The notes under the pieces: generated by a model | Told to the model about the DNA's origin: nothing | What the model saw: only the letters and a program-made list of their open reading frames with translations | The model's database searches: none | In this document: positions 17,203 to 25,707 of the stretch, in pieces | How the letters are laid out: every line of letters begins with the position of its first letter | Position numbering within the stretch: position 1 is the stretch's first letter | Program-made: the position numbers and the translations under genes | Assembly (NCBI RefSeq): GCF_015477355.1 | Contig: NZ_JADLRJ010000016.1 | Span: 1-64,000 of the forward strand | Direction of reading: 5' to 3' | Source of the DNA: Nocardia blacklockiae | GTDB lineage: Bacteria; Actinomycetota; Actinomycetes; Mycobacteriales; Mycobacteriaceae | DNA length: 64,000 nt

Positions 17203-18051
17203 TCACGGGCCGGGGTATCCGCCGTGTGTGGGTCGGCGGCTGGCGACAGGCGGGTCCTGCCCGGCCGACGCGGCGGGATCCGGGACAGGGACGACGGCCA
17301 CCACAGCAGCAGTGTGAGGATCCGACGACACCACTTCCGTCGAATCACCGGCACGACGCAATGCCGCGATCTTCTCGTGGAGATCCTTGATCCGCGGCTC
17401 GAGTTCTCCTTCCTCGGGGTGCGGCAACGGCCCGCGCCGGCTGTCCGACCACTCTCGCGCCTTGAGCCGCCACCGCTGTGTCTTCGTGGCATGGGCAGGC
17501 ACCTCGATTGTCCTCCTGATCGGCGTATACACGAAGGAGGACAACCCGCGCACCTGGTAGTAGACCGGATCCAGCCAACCTACGAAGTCGCGTGCGAAAA
17601 GGAACAAAAGAACCGCGGGAAGAAAGAGGACCAGGGCTTGAGGGTTCCAGGTTCGCCATTCGGGCGGAATCTGGTTCTCGGGCTCTCCGACCGCGATCAG
17701 CAGCCTCGCCCAGACCCCGCTGGCGAGCAACGCGAGGCCCGTGGTGAAAAGCCCCACGAGGACAAAAGTCCACCAGCCCAAAAGCCGGTTGAGATCCCTT
17801 CGGGGCCTCGTCTCGTCGAGGCCGTACAACTGAACGCGCAACTCGACATAGTCATTGAGCCATGCCTTGGTCGGGCCCTCGGGCAGATCCTTCGCCAACG
17901 CGGCGTCATCTTTCAATGAGGCCCAGCGGCCGTGCCGCCGGTTATTCCACCACTGAACCCCGGCCTGCACCGACGCACCCGCGACAGCGCCGACCAAGCC
18001 TGATACAAGGAGTTGGGCTTCCACGAAAACGTATAGCTTCGAGCCGCGCAC
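17203..18051 (-). CDS. Membrane protein with three helices, unknown
   Basis: The protein is 282 residues from ATG 18051. Hydrophobic segments lie near residues 10-30 (LLVSGLVGAVAGASVQAGV), 88-118 (LLGWWTFVLVGLFTTGLALLA) and 137-160 (ALVLFLPAVLLFLFARDFVGW). A basic, Trp-rich cytoplasmic part and a charged C-terminal tail (GELEPRIKDLHEKIAALRR) follow. The first 70 residues include a charged loop (RHGRWASLKDDAALAKDL). No family was recognised. It stands alone, with poorly coding DNA on both sides. Confidence 0.7.
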   Translation of the reverse strand: MRGSKLYVFVEAQLLVSGLVGAVAGASVQAGVQWWNNRRHGRWASLKDDAALAKDLPEGPTKAWLNDYVELRVQLYGLDETRPRRDLNRLLGWWTFVLVGLFTTGLALLASGVWARLLIAVGEPENQIPPEWRTWNPQALVLFLPAVLLFLFARDFVGWLDPVYYQVRGLSSFVYTPIRRTIEVPAHATKTQRWRLKAREWSDSRRGPLPHPEEGELEPRIKDLHEKIAALRRAGDSTEVVSSDPHTAAVVAVVPVPDPAASAGQDPPVASRRPTHGGYPGP

Positions 18052-18444
18052 CGTTACAGAAGCGGCCCGGAGGGCGCTGCCGAATTCGCTCTGCCGCAGT
18101 CACTTCCACAGAAGACGCAGCGCAAGGCCAGGAATCAGAGTTCCGGATGAAACAGGCGGGGCGAGTGAAGACGTCACAGTGAACACCAGCGACGGTCCTC
18201 ACGACAAGAAGTAGTCCTTCCTCCAGGCGGTCGGCCATGCGCGGCAACCACCACACGCCCCTCCTCCACCATGCCGGTGCGACGAAGCAGCGTCCGGGCC
18301 AGGCCCTCAGCGTCGATCCACTCCCTCTATTAAGATCCCGCGGCCTCCCTTCCGCCCGGGTCCGTGCGATTCCGCGTTGTCGTCCGCGTCGGTGGCGGCC
18401 CGACATCGCTGAGCCTCGCCCGCTGACGTCGTGATGTCAGTGGG
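18052..18444. other. Stretch without a convincing gene
   Basis: This lies between the membrane protein gene and the nucleoside hydrolase operon. Frames on both strands are Arg/Pro-rich shadows without ribosome sites. No repeat or hairpin stands out. Confidence 0.4.
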
Positions 18445-18483
18445 TCAGCTGTCCGGATGCATATCGCGGCGGAGGTCGATCAT
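18445..18483 (-). CDS. Twelve-codon ORF with a strong ribosome site
   Basis: ATG 18483 is preceded by GGAAGGAGCC at near-ideal spacing and encodes MIDLRRDMHPDS before TGA. It begins 38 bases after the nucleoside hydrolase stop on the same strand. It could be a genuine tiny peptide, the remnant of a truncated downstream gene, or chance. The ribosome site is the only support. Confidence 0.3.
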   Translation of the reverse strand: MIDLRRDMHPDS

Positions 18484-18520
18484 GGTGCGGCTCCTTCCGA
18501 GAGAGTGGGTGGACCGGGGG

Positions 18521-19549
18521 TTAGGGGTGGTGCCAGGTGCAGGACAGGCCGAGCTGATCGACGAGCCACTGCCGGACCGCGGGGTAGTTCGCGGCGAGCA
18601 CGACCTGGATCGGCAGACCACCCTGTTCGGCGCGCATGCGGCCGTCGGCAGCGAACGCCACCGGCACCCGCACCACATGTGCGAACCACATCCCCAGCGC
18701 CACAGCAAGATTCAACGGATCGTGCTGTTTGCTGGTACGGCCGTCGAACGCGGCCGCCCACCGGTCCAGGTGCTCGGCCAGCAGCCGCGCCCACGACGGG
18801 GAATCCGCCGCGGCGAGCACGCGATACACCGAGTGGCCGGGGTCGGTGGGAGCGGGCCCGACGGCGATCTCGTCGGTGAAGGTCACATCCGACAAGGTGA
18901 GCGTCAGGTGCGGGGCGGTGACCGCGACGAACAGGGCGGCCTCCGGGTCCAGGCGGACGTTGTGCTCGGCCCGGGTGGGGTCGCGGTAGTGCAGGGCCCC
19001 ACCCATCTGGGTGATCACCAGCCGTCGGGCCAGCTCCGGGCATTCCCGCAGCACCCGGGCGAGATTCGTCATGGGCCCGCACCCGACCCACCGCACCGGC
19101 CCCGCGTACCGCGCGCACACCGCGCGCACCGCGTCGACGACATCACCGGCCTGGGCCGGTATCGAGGTGGGGACGAGGCCGTCGACGACCCAGTAGCGGC
19201 GGTTGGCCAGGTCGGCTCCGGCGACAACCAGCACGTCGGGGCGCCCGAGGAGATCCAGCAGGTAGCGGGCGAGCCGGGCGCGCTCGCCGTCGATTTCGTC
19301 GCTGGTGAGCACCAGGCACAGTTCGGGCAGTCTGGCCGCGCAGGCCAGGGCGAACGCGTCGTCGGGGTCCCCGCCGATATCGAGATCGAGGACGATCGGT
19401 GCCGCGACAGCCCACCGGCCGGGCGGGGCCGGGCGCAGGTCGACGGTGTCGATCGCGGCGAGTTCGGGATAGCGGCGCGCCAGATCCGCTGTCGCCCCGG
19501 CGATGTCGAGTTCGATACGGTCGTGCCGGGGTGCGGCGAGCATGGTCAC
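18521..19549 (-). CDS. Nucleoside hydrolase (IUNH family)
   Basis: The enzyme cleaves the N-glycosidic bond of nucleosides. DLDIGGDPDDAFAL matches the Asp-rich calcium-site motif (DxDxGxDDxxAL) and lies near residue 50. It is followed by VGCGPMTNLARVL (the GP-x-TNLA motif) and QMGGALHYRDPTRAEHNVRLDPEAA (the EFN-x-x-xDPEAA region, here EHNVRLDPEAA). Length of ~340 residues is normal. GTG 19549 overlaps the XRE gene stop (GTGA); ATG 19543 is the alternative. It is last of a long minus-strand operon. The substrate could be a modified nucleoside made or degraded by the operon (inference). Confidence 0.88.
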   Translation of the reverse strand: MTMLAAPRHDRIELDIAGATADLARRYPELAAIDTVDLRPAPPGRWAVAAPIVLDLDIGGDPDDAFALACAARLPELCLVLTSDEIDGERARLARYLLDLLGRPDVLVVAGADLANRRYWVVDGLVPTSIPAQAGDVVDAVRAVCARYAGPVRWVGCGPMTNLARVLRECPELARRLVITQMGGALHYRDPTRAEHNVRLDPEAALFVAVTAPHLTLTLSDVTFTDEIAVGPAPTDPGHSVYRVLAAADSPSWARLLAEHLDRWAAAFDGRTSKQHDPLNLAVALGMWFAHVVRVPVAFAADGRMRAEQGGLPIQVVLAANYPAVRQWLVDQLGLSCTWHHP

Positions 19550-20298
19550 AGGCGGCTCCCGTAGGGAGCTGACACTTGCGGCCCGTCGTCGGCTGTCGCT
19601 GTGCCCGGCCGTTCGGGAATCGTGGCGTGCGCGCGCAGGAGGTGGGCTGGTGCTGCGGAGGACGTTGGGTTCTTCCGGCGGGCTCGTCGGCGAAGGTCGG
19701 CAGCGAGTCGGGTGAGGGTGATCAGCTCGGCGCAGGCGTCGATGCTCGCGTCGGCGTGGGTGCACCAGGCGGCGATCTCGTCCGGGCGGGCCCGGCGTCG
19801 CCCCGCTTCGGTGTCGCGGGCCTTCTGCGCTGTCCAGCCGAGCCGGTCGGCGAACTTGTCGACGCTGCATCCGGTGGCCAGTCGCAGCGCCCGCAACCGC
19901 GCCCCGACCCGATAGGTCGCGCGCTGCGCCGGTGTGCGTACCCATCCCTTGGGGCGGGTCCATTGCGCGGCCGCGTGCCGCAGCCAGCGCGCACCGGCCT
20001 CGGTGATCACCCACGCTTCGTCCACCCGGCCCGTCGCGGATCGACTCGACGCTGCGGCCGGAGCGCTGTCGTCTGCGGGACAGGCCAAGGGGCGCAGGGC
20101 GATTCGGTGAGCGAGCCCGCCGTCTTCGAGGGCGGCAGCGGCGCGGGCGATCGCCGTCGGCCGTGCTCCGCGGGTCCGGCGGGCCGCGTGGACCAGCACC
20201 GGCCATGGCACCGGCGCGGCGGCGTCGGCGAGTTCGCTCAGCAGCACCCACCGCAGCACCACGGTCTCCGGCACGCTCGACGCACTGGTCACGGCCAT
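19546..20298 (-). CDS. XRE-type HTH protein, 250 aa
   Basis: The HTH lies in the C-terminal half: YRVGARLRALRLATGCSVDKFADRLGWTAQKARDTEAGRRR, followed by DEIAAWCTHAD. The N-terminal half looks like a winged-helix or helical module (LRWVLLSELADAAAPVPW). The start is ATG 20298 or GTG 20292; the latter overlaps the upstream stop as GTGA, the habit of this operon. It probably regulates the operon. Confidence 0.75.
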   Translation of the reverse strand: MAVTSASSVPETVVLRWVLLSELADAAAPVPWPVLVHAARRTRGARPTAIARAAAALEDGGLAHRIALRPLACPADDSAPAAASSRSATGRVDEAWVITEAGARWLRHAAAQWTRPKGWVRTPAQRATYRVGARLRALRLATGCSVDKFADRLGWTAQKARDTEAGRRRARPDEIAAWCTHADASIDACAELITLTRLAADLRRRARRKNPTSSAAPAHLLRAHATIPERPGTATADDGPQVSAPYGSRL

Positions 20299-21197
20299 CG
20301 GCTGCCCCCAAATGTGTGGGGCGGTGCGGACATGCCATGCGAGTTCGCCGCGGCGGCATGAGGGTCGGGCTCGGACAGGATCTTGGCCGGTGCCGGGGAG
20401 GGGCCCGGGTCGGCGACGTCGATGCCGAGTCCGGCGACGGCGCAGCGGTCACACAACCGGCACCGGAACCCGGGCACGGGCCGCGCCCGCACCCTCGCAG
20501 TCAGGTAGCGACCGGCCAGGCTCGCGAAGATTGTGTAGTGGCCGCCGAGCAGGCACACCATCGCCAGCGTCCAGGTCCGGCGACCATGCAGGGTGACCCC
20601 GGTGGCCGTCGGCTCACCGCAGGTGATGCACCGGTTCCCGCCGATGATCGGCAGCGCCCGCTCCCGCTCTCGCCACGCTGGCGGCAGCGGAGGCGGGGTG
20701 GTGGAGGGTAGTCGCGGCCGCTGTGCGGGCATGTTGGCCGGGGGATGTCCGGTGCGGAGGGTTTCGTAGGTGTGGCAGGCGCGAGCGAAGTGGTATTCGG
20801 CGGGGTCGTCGTGGGCGTGGCCGGTCGCGGGGGCCTCGGCGACCGCGGCGCGCGCATCAGCGAGGTCCTCGATGGCGGCGGCGATCCGTTCGGCGGCGGG
20901 ATCGTCCGGTCCGCCCGCCGCGGTGATCAGAACCTGGGTCAGGTACCGGGCGACGGTGAGGTCGACGTCGATGCCCAGCGTGCGGAACGCGGTGCTCGCG
21001 GTCTCGATATCGCGGACGGTGCCGTCGGGCCGGGTACGGACGATCGCGAGGGCATCGCCGCGGTACCAGGCCGGTACCTGCGCGAACAACCATCCGGCCC
21101 GCAGCACGGTCACGGCGGGATGGCCGGGATCGAAGCTCCCGCCCATCGCGGCCAGCAACTCCTCCAGGCTGGGCAGCGGCGGTGGCGTGCCGCTCAC
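20289..21197 (-). CDS. Hypothetical protein with CxxC pairs
   Basis: GTG 21197 overlaps the preceding stop (GTGA), giving ~302 residues. The N-terminal part includes SLEELLAAMGGSFDPGHPAV and DALAIVRTRPDGTVRDIET. The C-terminal part has NRCITCGEPTATG and FRCRLCDRCAVAGLG, two CxxC pairs that could bind one zinc. There is no membrane segment. Unknown function; it is part of the 18.5-27.3 kb minus-strand run. Confidence 0.7.
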   Translation of the reverse strand: MSGTPPPLPSLEELLAAMGGSFDPGHPAVTVLRAGWLFAQVPAWYRGDALAIVRTRPDGTVRDIETASTAFRTLGIDVDLTVARYLTQVLITAAGGPDDPAAERIAAAIEDLADARAAVAEAPATGHAHDDPAEYHFARACHTYETLRTGHPPANMPAQRPRLPSTTPPPLPPAWRERERALPIIGGNRCITCGEPTATGVTLHGRRTWTLAMVCLLGGHYTIFASLAGRYLTARVRARPVPGFRCRLCDRCAVAGLGIDVADPGPSPAPAKILSEPDPHAAAANSHGMSAPPHTFGGSRWP

Positions 21198-21577
21198 GAC
21201 GCGTCCCCCGGTCGCGATGCGCCCTGACGGCGCAGTGCCGGGCAGTACCGGGACGCCTGGTGACCGGCCTGGGCGGTGTGCTGGTGGTCGTGCAGGTCGG
21301 TGCGTAGCGCCGCCTCGAACTGGGCGAGGTAGCCGCACAGCAGGGACGTGGCTTCCTGGTCGTGCAGGCCGCTGCCGGTCAACTGCTCGATCATGGCGAG
21401 GAGACCGGCATCGCGGCCGGTCCGGTCCCCGTGACGGCCGACCAAATAGCTGCCGGCGAGCGTGACGACGAATTCGTCGCCGTGGCGGGCGGCCAGGGTC
21501 GTGATCAGCTCATCGGTCCGGGGCGTCGCCCTGGACCCGAACGAGTCCGAGACCGCGGACAAGGGATAGGACAGCAT
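21194..21577 (-). CDS. Hypothetical protein, 127 aa
   Basis: ATG 21577 has GAGAAAGG upstream. The product contains DELITTLAARHGDEFVVTLAGSYLVGRHGDR, LLAMIEQLTGSGLHDQEAT and LCGYLAQFEAALRTDLHDH. It is helical and soluble. No family was recognised. It is coupled to the downstream CxxC protein by a GTGA overlap. Confidence 0.65.
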   Translation of the reverse strand: MLSYPLSAVSDSFGSRATPRTDELITTLAARHGDEFVVTLAGSYLVGRHGDRTGRDAGLLAMIEQLTGSGLHDQEATSLLCGYLAQFEAALRTDLHDHQHTAQAGHQASRYCPALRRQGASRPGDAS

Positions 21578-21702
21578 AGGTGCCTTTCTCGGGAATGAGG
21601 GAGGTACGCCGCCCGGGTCACGCGCACCACGTGCGCGGGGAACGAGCGCACGGGTGGCTGTGGCGGGCGGGCGGTTCGGTGGTGGCTCAGCGACTCAGTG
21701 AT

Positions 21703-22326
21703 TCAGTGGCCCTCGGTGCCGGTGCCGGTGTTCTCCGGCCACACCCGGCGGGGCGGGTACTGAGCGCCGTCGTCTTCTGGTCCTTGGTCTTTCGGTAACC
21801 GCAACCGGCCCTCTCGTGCCGCGGCGGCGAGTTCGTTGAACGACTCGATGCACCAGGTGAGTGCGGCGGCGTCGCGTGCGGCGTGCCCGGGGTCGTGCTG
21901 GCGCAGCGCGTACAGGACGTATCTCCAGATCAGCCACGCCACCCATTGGCCGTAGGTCGACGGACTCAGCGGCGTAACCACTTGGTGGGCAACGGATTTG
22001 AGGTGTCCGTCGGCTTCCTGGTCGAGGAGGAACACCGCCAGGTTGAGTTTCTCGTTCAGCAGGGCCACCTCGTCGGGGTCCGTGGGCCTGTGCTCGTGGG
22101 TGTAGCGCCACATGCCCACCATTTCGCGGGCGATCCGCAGCATCGCCGTCCCCGGTTCCTCGATCCCCGCGCACACCCGCAGGAACGGTGCCGCGTCGGG
22201 CAGCGGGGTATCCGGGGTCGCTTCCACCCCCGGCAGCGAGACAATCAGCGGCCGCTCCGCAGAGAACCCGTAGTAGACGTGACCGGTCCGGCCAGCAGAC
22301 GATCCGGTCGCAGAATCGGCAGCCAT
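21703..22326 (-). CDS. Hypothetical protein, ~207 aa
   Basis: ATG 22326 lies one base after the stop of the upstream gene. The product reads GHVYYGFSAERPLIVSLPG, then a helical block (AMLRIAREMVGMWRYTHEH, ALLNEKLNLAVFLLDQEAD) and TYGQWVAWLIWRYVLYALRQ, then a Pro/Gly-rich acidic end. Unknown family. The tight spacing implies co-translation with the 164-aa gene. Confidence 0.65.
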   Translation of the reverse strand: MAADSATGSSAGRTGHVYYGFSAERPLIVSLPGVEATPDTPLPDAAPFLRVCAGIEEPGTAMLRIAREMVGMWRYTHEHRPTDPDEVALLNEKLNLAVFLLDQEADGHLKSVAHQVVTPLSPSTYGQWVAWLIWRYVLYALRQHDPGHAARDAAALTWCIESFNELAAAAREGRLRLPKDQGPEDDGAQYPPRRVWPENTGTGTEGH

Positions 22327-22327
22327 C

Positions 22328-22822
22328 TCACGGCACCTCCACCGGTCGGGCTGGCGCGGGCAGGTGCGCCTCGCTTGTCTCGTCGTCCGAGCTGCCGCTG
22401 GCGCGGGGATCACCGGGCTCGAGGTTTTCCCCGTCCTGTGCGACAACGAGATTCGGCAGCAGGTAGCCGCGGTCGCCGTAGAAGGACATGTACAGCAGGA
22501 CTGCGCTGACCGTGGCCGCGGAATCGCCGCGATCCCGGATGAGGCGATCGGCGAAGCACGCCATGGTCCAGGCCGGTCCGGCACCATCGACGAGGACGGC
22601 TGGTTCGCCGTGGCGCAGGTAGGTGCCGGGTTCGTCGACGTCGTCGAAGTCCAGCAGCCGCCACGTCACCGGACGCGTCTCGTCGGTGGGTTTCATGTAT
22701 CGGCACGCGGCCGTCAGCTCCTGCGGCGTCACCGACATCGGACTCAGCCCGTGGACATGAGTGGAGAACGTGTCGGCCGACCAATCGACGCCGCTGAGCC
22801 GCTCCGCGGTAATCACCCACAT
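22328..22822 (-). CDS. Hypothetical protein, 164 aa
   Basis: ATG 22822 has GGGGAGG upstream. It contains ITAERLSGVDWSADTFSTHVHG, then VTWRLLDFDDVDEPGTYLRHG and AWTMACFADRLIRDRGDSAATVSAV, with an acidic Ser/Pro tail. Unknown family. About 240 bases upstream (22823-23061) hold no gene, and this could be an internal promoter region of the operon. Confidence 0.65.
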   Translation of the reverse strand: MWVITAERLSGVDWSADTFSTHVHGLSPMSVTPQELTAACRYMKPTDETRPVTWRLLDFDDVDEPGTYLRHGEPAVLVDGAGPAWTMACFADRLIRDRGDSAATVSAVLLYMSFYGDRGYLLPNLVVAQDGENLEPGDPRASGSSDDETSEAHLPAPARPVEVP

Positions 22823-23061
22823 CAGCGCACAACCTCCCCTGCGAACCACACCCGTGCGCCCGCACGGCCGGATAGCGAAAACATGTGCCGGAATTCCTTT
22901 CACTCGAAATCGGAGAACGACGCCCAAACCGGCCGCGCCACGACCGCCGACGGACCCCGTCGCCGCCCCGCACTGGGTCACAACGCCGTAGAGCCTTCGG
23001 TCGACGGAAAAGTATTGCCAGGCAAGCGGTTCGGGCCCTCGATGCGGAGCGCCCGGCTGTC

Positions 23062-23280
23062 TCAGTCCCATAGCTCGGCGCAGGGCAGCGGCGGAAGATC
23101 GCGCCGTACCTGGTCGTCGACGGTGACGCGCAGGTCCAGGCCGGCGAAGGTGCGGACGAGTTCGTCGGCGACGTGCCGTGCTTGTTCGGCGCTGGCCTGA
23201 TAATCCAGGGCGAGAGCGCCGGATTCGATATGGATGTGCCGCAGATCGCGTGGCGGCCGGGGCGGAGTGGCAGGTGGCAT
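23062..23280 (-). CDS. Small hypothetical protein, 72 aa
   Basis: ATG 23280 has GGGAGG nine bases upstream and follows the methyltransferase stop by six bases. The product reads [18 protein letters not shown], then [30 protein letters not shown], a compact alpha/beta pattern. No family was recognised. It is probably co-translated with the methyltransferase. Confidence 0.65.
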   Translation of the reverse strand: MPPATPPRPPRDLRHIHIESGALALDYQASAEQARHVADELVRTFAGLDLRVTVDDQVRRDLPPLPCAELWD

Positions 23281-23286
23281 GGCTGA

Positions 23287-24336
23287 TCACCTCCCGGGCA
23301 GCAGCCGGTGGCCGGATTCGACCTGGGCGGCCAGGCCGTCATAGCCCGCGCACCGTGCGGTCACGAGGGCCTGGTTGCTGCCACACCGGACAGCGACCAG
23401 GGACACGGCCAGTGCGCTCTCCGCCACGGCCACTCCACGGCCTCGCGGCGTATCGATGCTCATCAGCATGTCTCCCGGCTGTTGGTCGGGGTCGGGGATG
23501 CGGCCGAGGCCGCACAGGATCAGGCGAGCCTCCATGGGTAGTGGTGTGGCCGAGGCGACCGCGGTCGGCCAGGCCGTGAGGTCGCTGATCCCGGGCGGCA
23601 GCAGTTCCAGGCCGTCGAAGCACGCCTCGATCTCCGCGCGGCTGCGGAACCAGCCGGACCCGACGAACGCGGTGAACTGCTGCTGCAGCACCGCCGCGTA
23701 CAGGTGCGCAGCGCTACGAAGCCCGGGATCGGTGTAGTGACTGGCCACGATCCAGGACCCGGGCGCGAGCATCGCGCGCCACCGGCGCACCACCGTGGCA
23801 TGGCCAGGGTCGTCGGGGACATGCGGCAGCGAATCCGGCAGCAGCACCGCGACCGGCCGCGACCAGTCCACCACCGAGCCGGCCGCCCGCACCCGGTGCC
23901 GCACGTCGGCGGGGTCGGTGAGGTCGGCGCGCACCGCGTGGACGACGACGTGGTCGGCCAGCTCGGCATGGTTGTACAAGGCCGCCAACGGATCCGCCTC
24001 GACGTACACCACCCGCGCGGGCCGTCCACCCAGGGCCCGTGACGCCAGCTCGTGCACCGCGGGCTCGCTGGCCACGGGCAGCCCGGCACCGAGCACCAGG
24101 AACTGATCCACCCCGGCCGCGGCGAGGTCACACACCCGATGCCGCAGCCACTCACGGCTGGCCCGCACCGCCAGCTCCCAGCCGGTCGCGTACCCAGTCA
24201 CGTAATGGCAGGCGTCGCGGTCGACCGGGTAATGATCCTTGCCCCGCAACCAGTGGTTGTACATCCGGCACAGACTCGGACGCCCCACGTCCGCACCCAC
24301 CGCAGCGGCCGGGGCCGTGACCTCGGCCGCGGTCAC
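23287..24336 (-). CDS. SAV2177/DUF574-type SAM-dependent methyltransferase
   Basis: The protein is 349 residues. The family signature at the N-terminus is RPSLCRMYNHWLRGKDHYPVDR, followed by QFLVLGAGLPVASEPAVHELA (motif I of the SAM site) and ARVVYVEADPLAALYN. These proteins are abundant in actinomycetes and their substrates are mostly unknown. GTG 24336 overlaps the P450 stop (GTGA). Coupling with the P450 and monooxygenase suggests joint action on one small molecule. Confidence 0.88.
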   Translation of the reverse strand: MTAAEVTAPAAAVGADVGRPSLCRMYNHWLRGKDHYPVDRDACHYVTGYATGWELAVRASREWLRHRVCDLAAAGVDQFLVLGAGLPVASEPAVHELASRALGGRPARVVYVEADPLAALYNHAELADHVVVHAVRADLTDPADVRHRVRAAGSVVDWSRPVAVLLPDSLPHVPDDPGHATVVRRWRAMLAPGSWIVASHYTDPGLRSAAHLYAAVLQQQFTAFVGSGWFRSRAEIEACFDGLELLPPGISDLTAWPTAVASATPLPMEARLILCGLGRIPDPDQQPGDMLMSIDTPRGRGVAVAESALAVSLVAVRCGSNQALVTARCAGYDGLAAQVESGHRLLPGR

Positions 24337-25629
24337 TGTGCCGGTCCCGCGAACTCACCGACCGCATACAGCCCGGTCGGCGGCCGGGAAGCCGGAGTGA
24401 AACACACCGGCAGGGCGGTGAGGGCGCGGTGGAACGGGCCCGGCCGCCACCTCAGTTCATCGGGCGCGACGGCGAGCTGGAGGTCGGGCAGCGCGTCGAG
24501 CAACTGGTCGATTGCGTCCTGAGCGATCCGCAGCGCCACATCCTGGGCCGGGCACAGGTGCGGCCCGGCGCTCCACGCCAGATGCGAACGGTTCCCCACG
24601 ATGTCACCCGCGCGGATCGCGGGATCGGTGTTACAGGCGGCAAGGCTCACCACGACCGGCTGGTGCGCGGGCAGCCACACGTTGTCCAGCAGCACCGGCT
24701 GACGGGGGTAGGTGGTGCAGAAGTTCGCCATCGGCGGATCGGTGAACAACACCTCATCCAGCGCCTCCCGCGTCGACAAACTCCCGCCCAGCAAACCGCC
24801 GCCGAACCGGCCGTCGGTGAGAGTCAACAAGATGGTGTTGGCGATGAGGTTCTGCAACGCTTCGACGCCAGCGCCGTAGAAACTCATCAGCTGGGCGACG
24901 ACTTCGTCGCCGGTCAACCCGGTGGCATGGCGGAGCATGATCGAGGCCATATCCCGGCCCGGCTCGGAGTGTTTGGCCACGACCAGATCCGTCAGCGCCT
25001 TCTTCAAGATCTGCATGCCCACGGCGGCGGCGCCGCCGGAGTCGAACCGAGCCGCCATCCCTTGCGCGATCTCGTCCCCGATCTCTTCCGGGCACCCGAC
25101 GAGAACGTTCAGCACCCGCACCACCAGCGGGTGCGCGTACTGGCTGATCACCTCCGCCCTACCCGCGTCGAAGAAGGCGTTGATCAGCGGGACCGCGACC
25201 CGTTCCACCAGGTCGTGCAGGGCATGCAGATCGACCGCGTCGATCGCCGCCCGGGATGCTTCGCGGTAGCGTTCGTGGGCGCGGCCGGTGGTGTAGCGGG
25301 CAGCGGGGTGATAGCCCATCATCGCCAGCAGCGGCGTATCGGGCGGCACCGTCCGCTGCCACCGGCGCGGATCGGACGGGAAATGCGCCTCGTCGTGCAA
25401 GATCTTGACCGCGGTCCGATGCCCGAGCACCAGCGTCGCCGGCACCCCCGGCGCGAGGTCCACCGGCGCCAACGACCCGAACCTCACGCGCATCGCCCGA
25501 TACGCGTCGTGCGGATTCTGCGCGAAAGCCGGATCATGCAACGGGATTCGCTCATCAGCGGCATCAACCGGCGAGCCGTGCCGGAACGGGCAGCTGCCCG
25601 GTGGTGCGGCCTGATCTTCTGGTGTGGTC
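24333..25629 (-). CDS. Cytochrome P450 lacking the ExxR arginine
   Basis: This is about 431 residues from ATG 25629; a TTG at 25646 is also open. The heme loop is LAWSAGPHLCPAQDVALRIAQ, with the axial Cys. The I-helix segment SFYGAGVEALQNL lacks the usual acidic-Thr pair. The K-helix reads EALDEVLFTDPPM, so ExxR is E-V-L-F and the normally invariant Arg is gone. ExxR-less P450s are known in the CYP157 family of Streptomyces, and the N-terminal APGVPATLVLGHRTAVKIL region is in keeping with that group. It may still bind heme; its catalytic state is uncertain. It is coupled to the methyltransferase. Confidence 0.88.
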
Positions 25630-25707
25630 ATTCGATACGACTCCAAAAGCGAAGAGGGAAAGTGGAATTCAGCGACAGCGCATGCCGGGGCGAAGAAGCC
25701 GGTCGCG

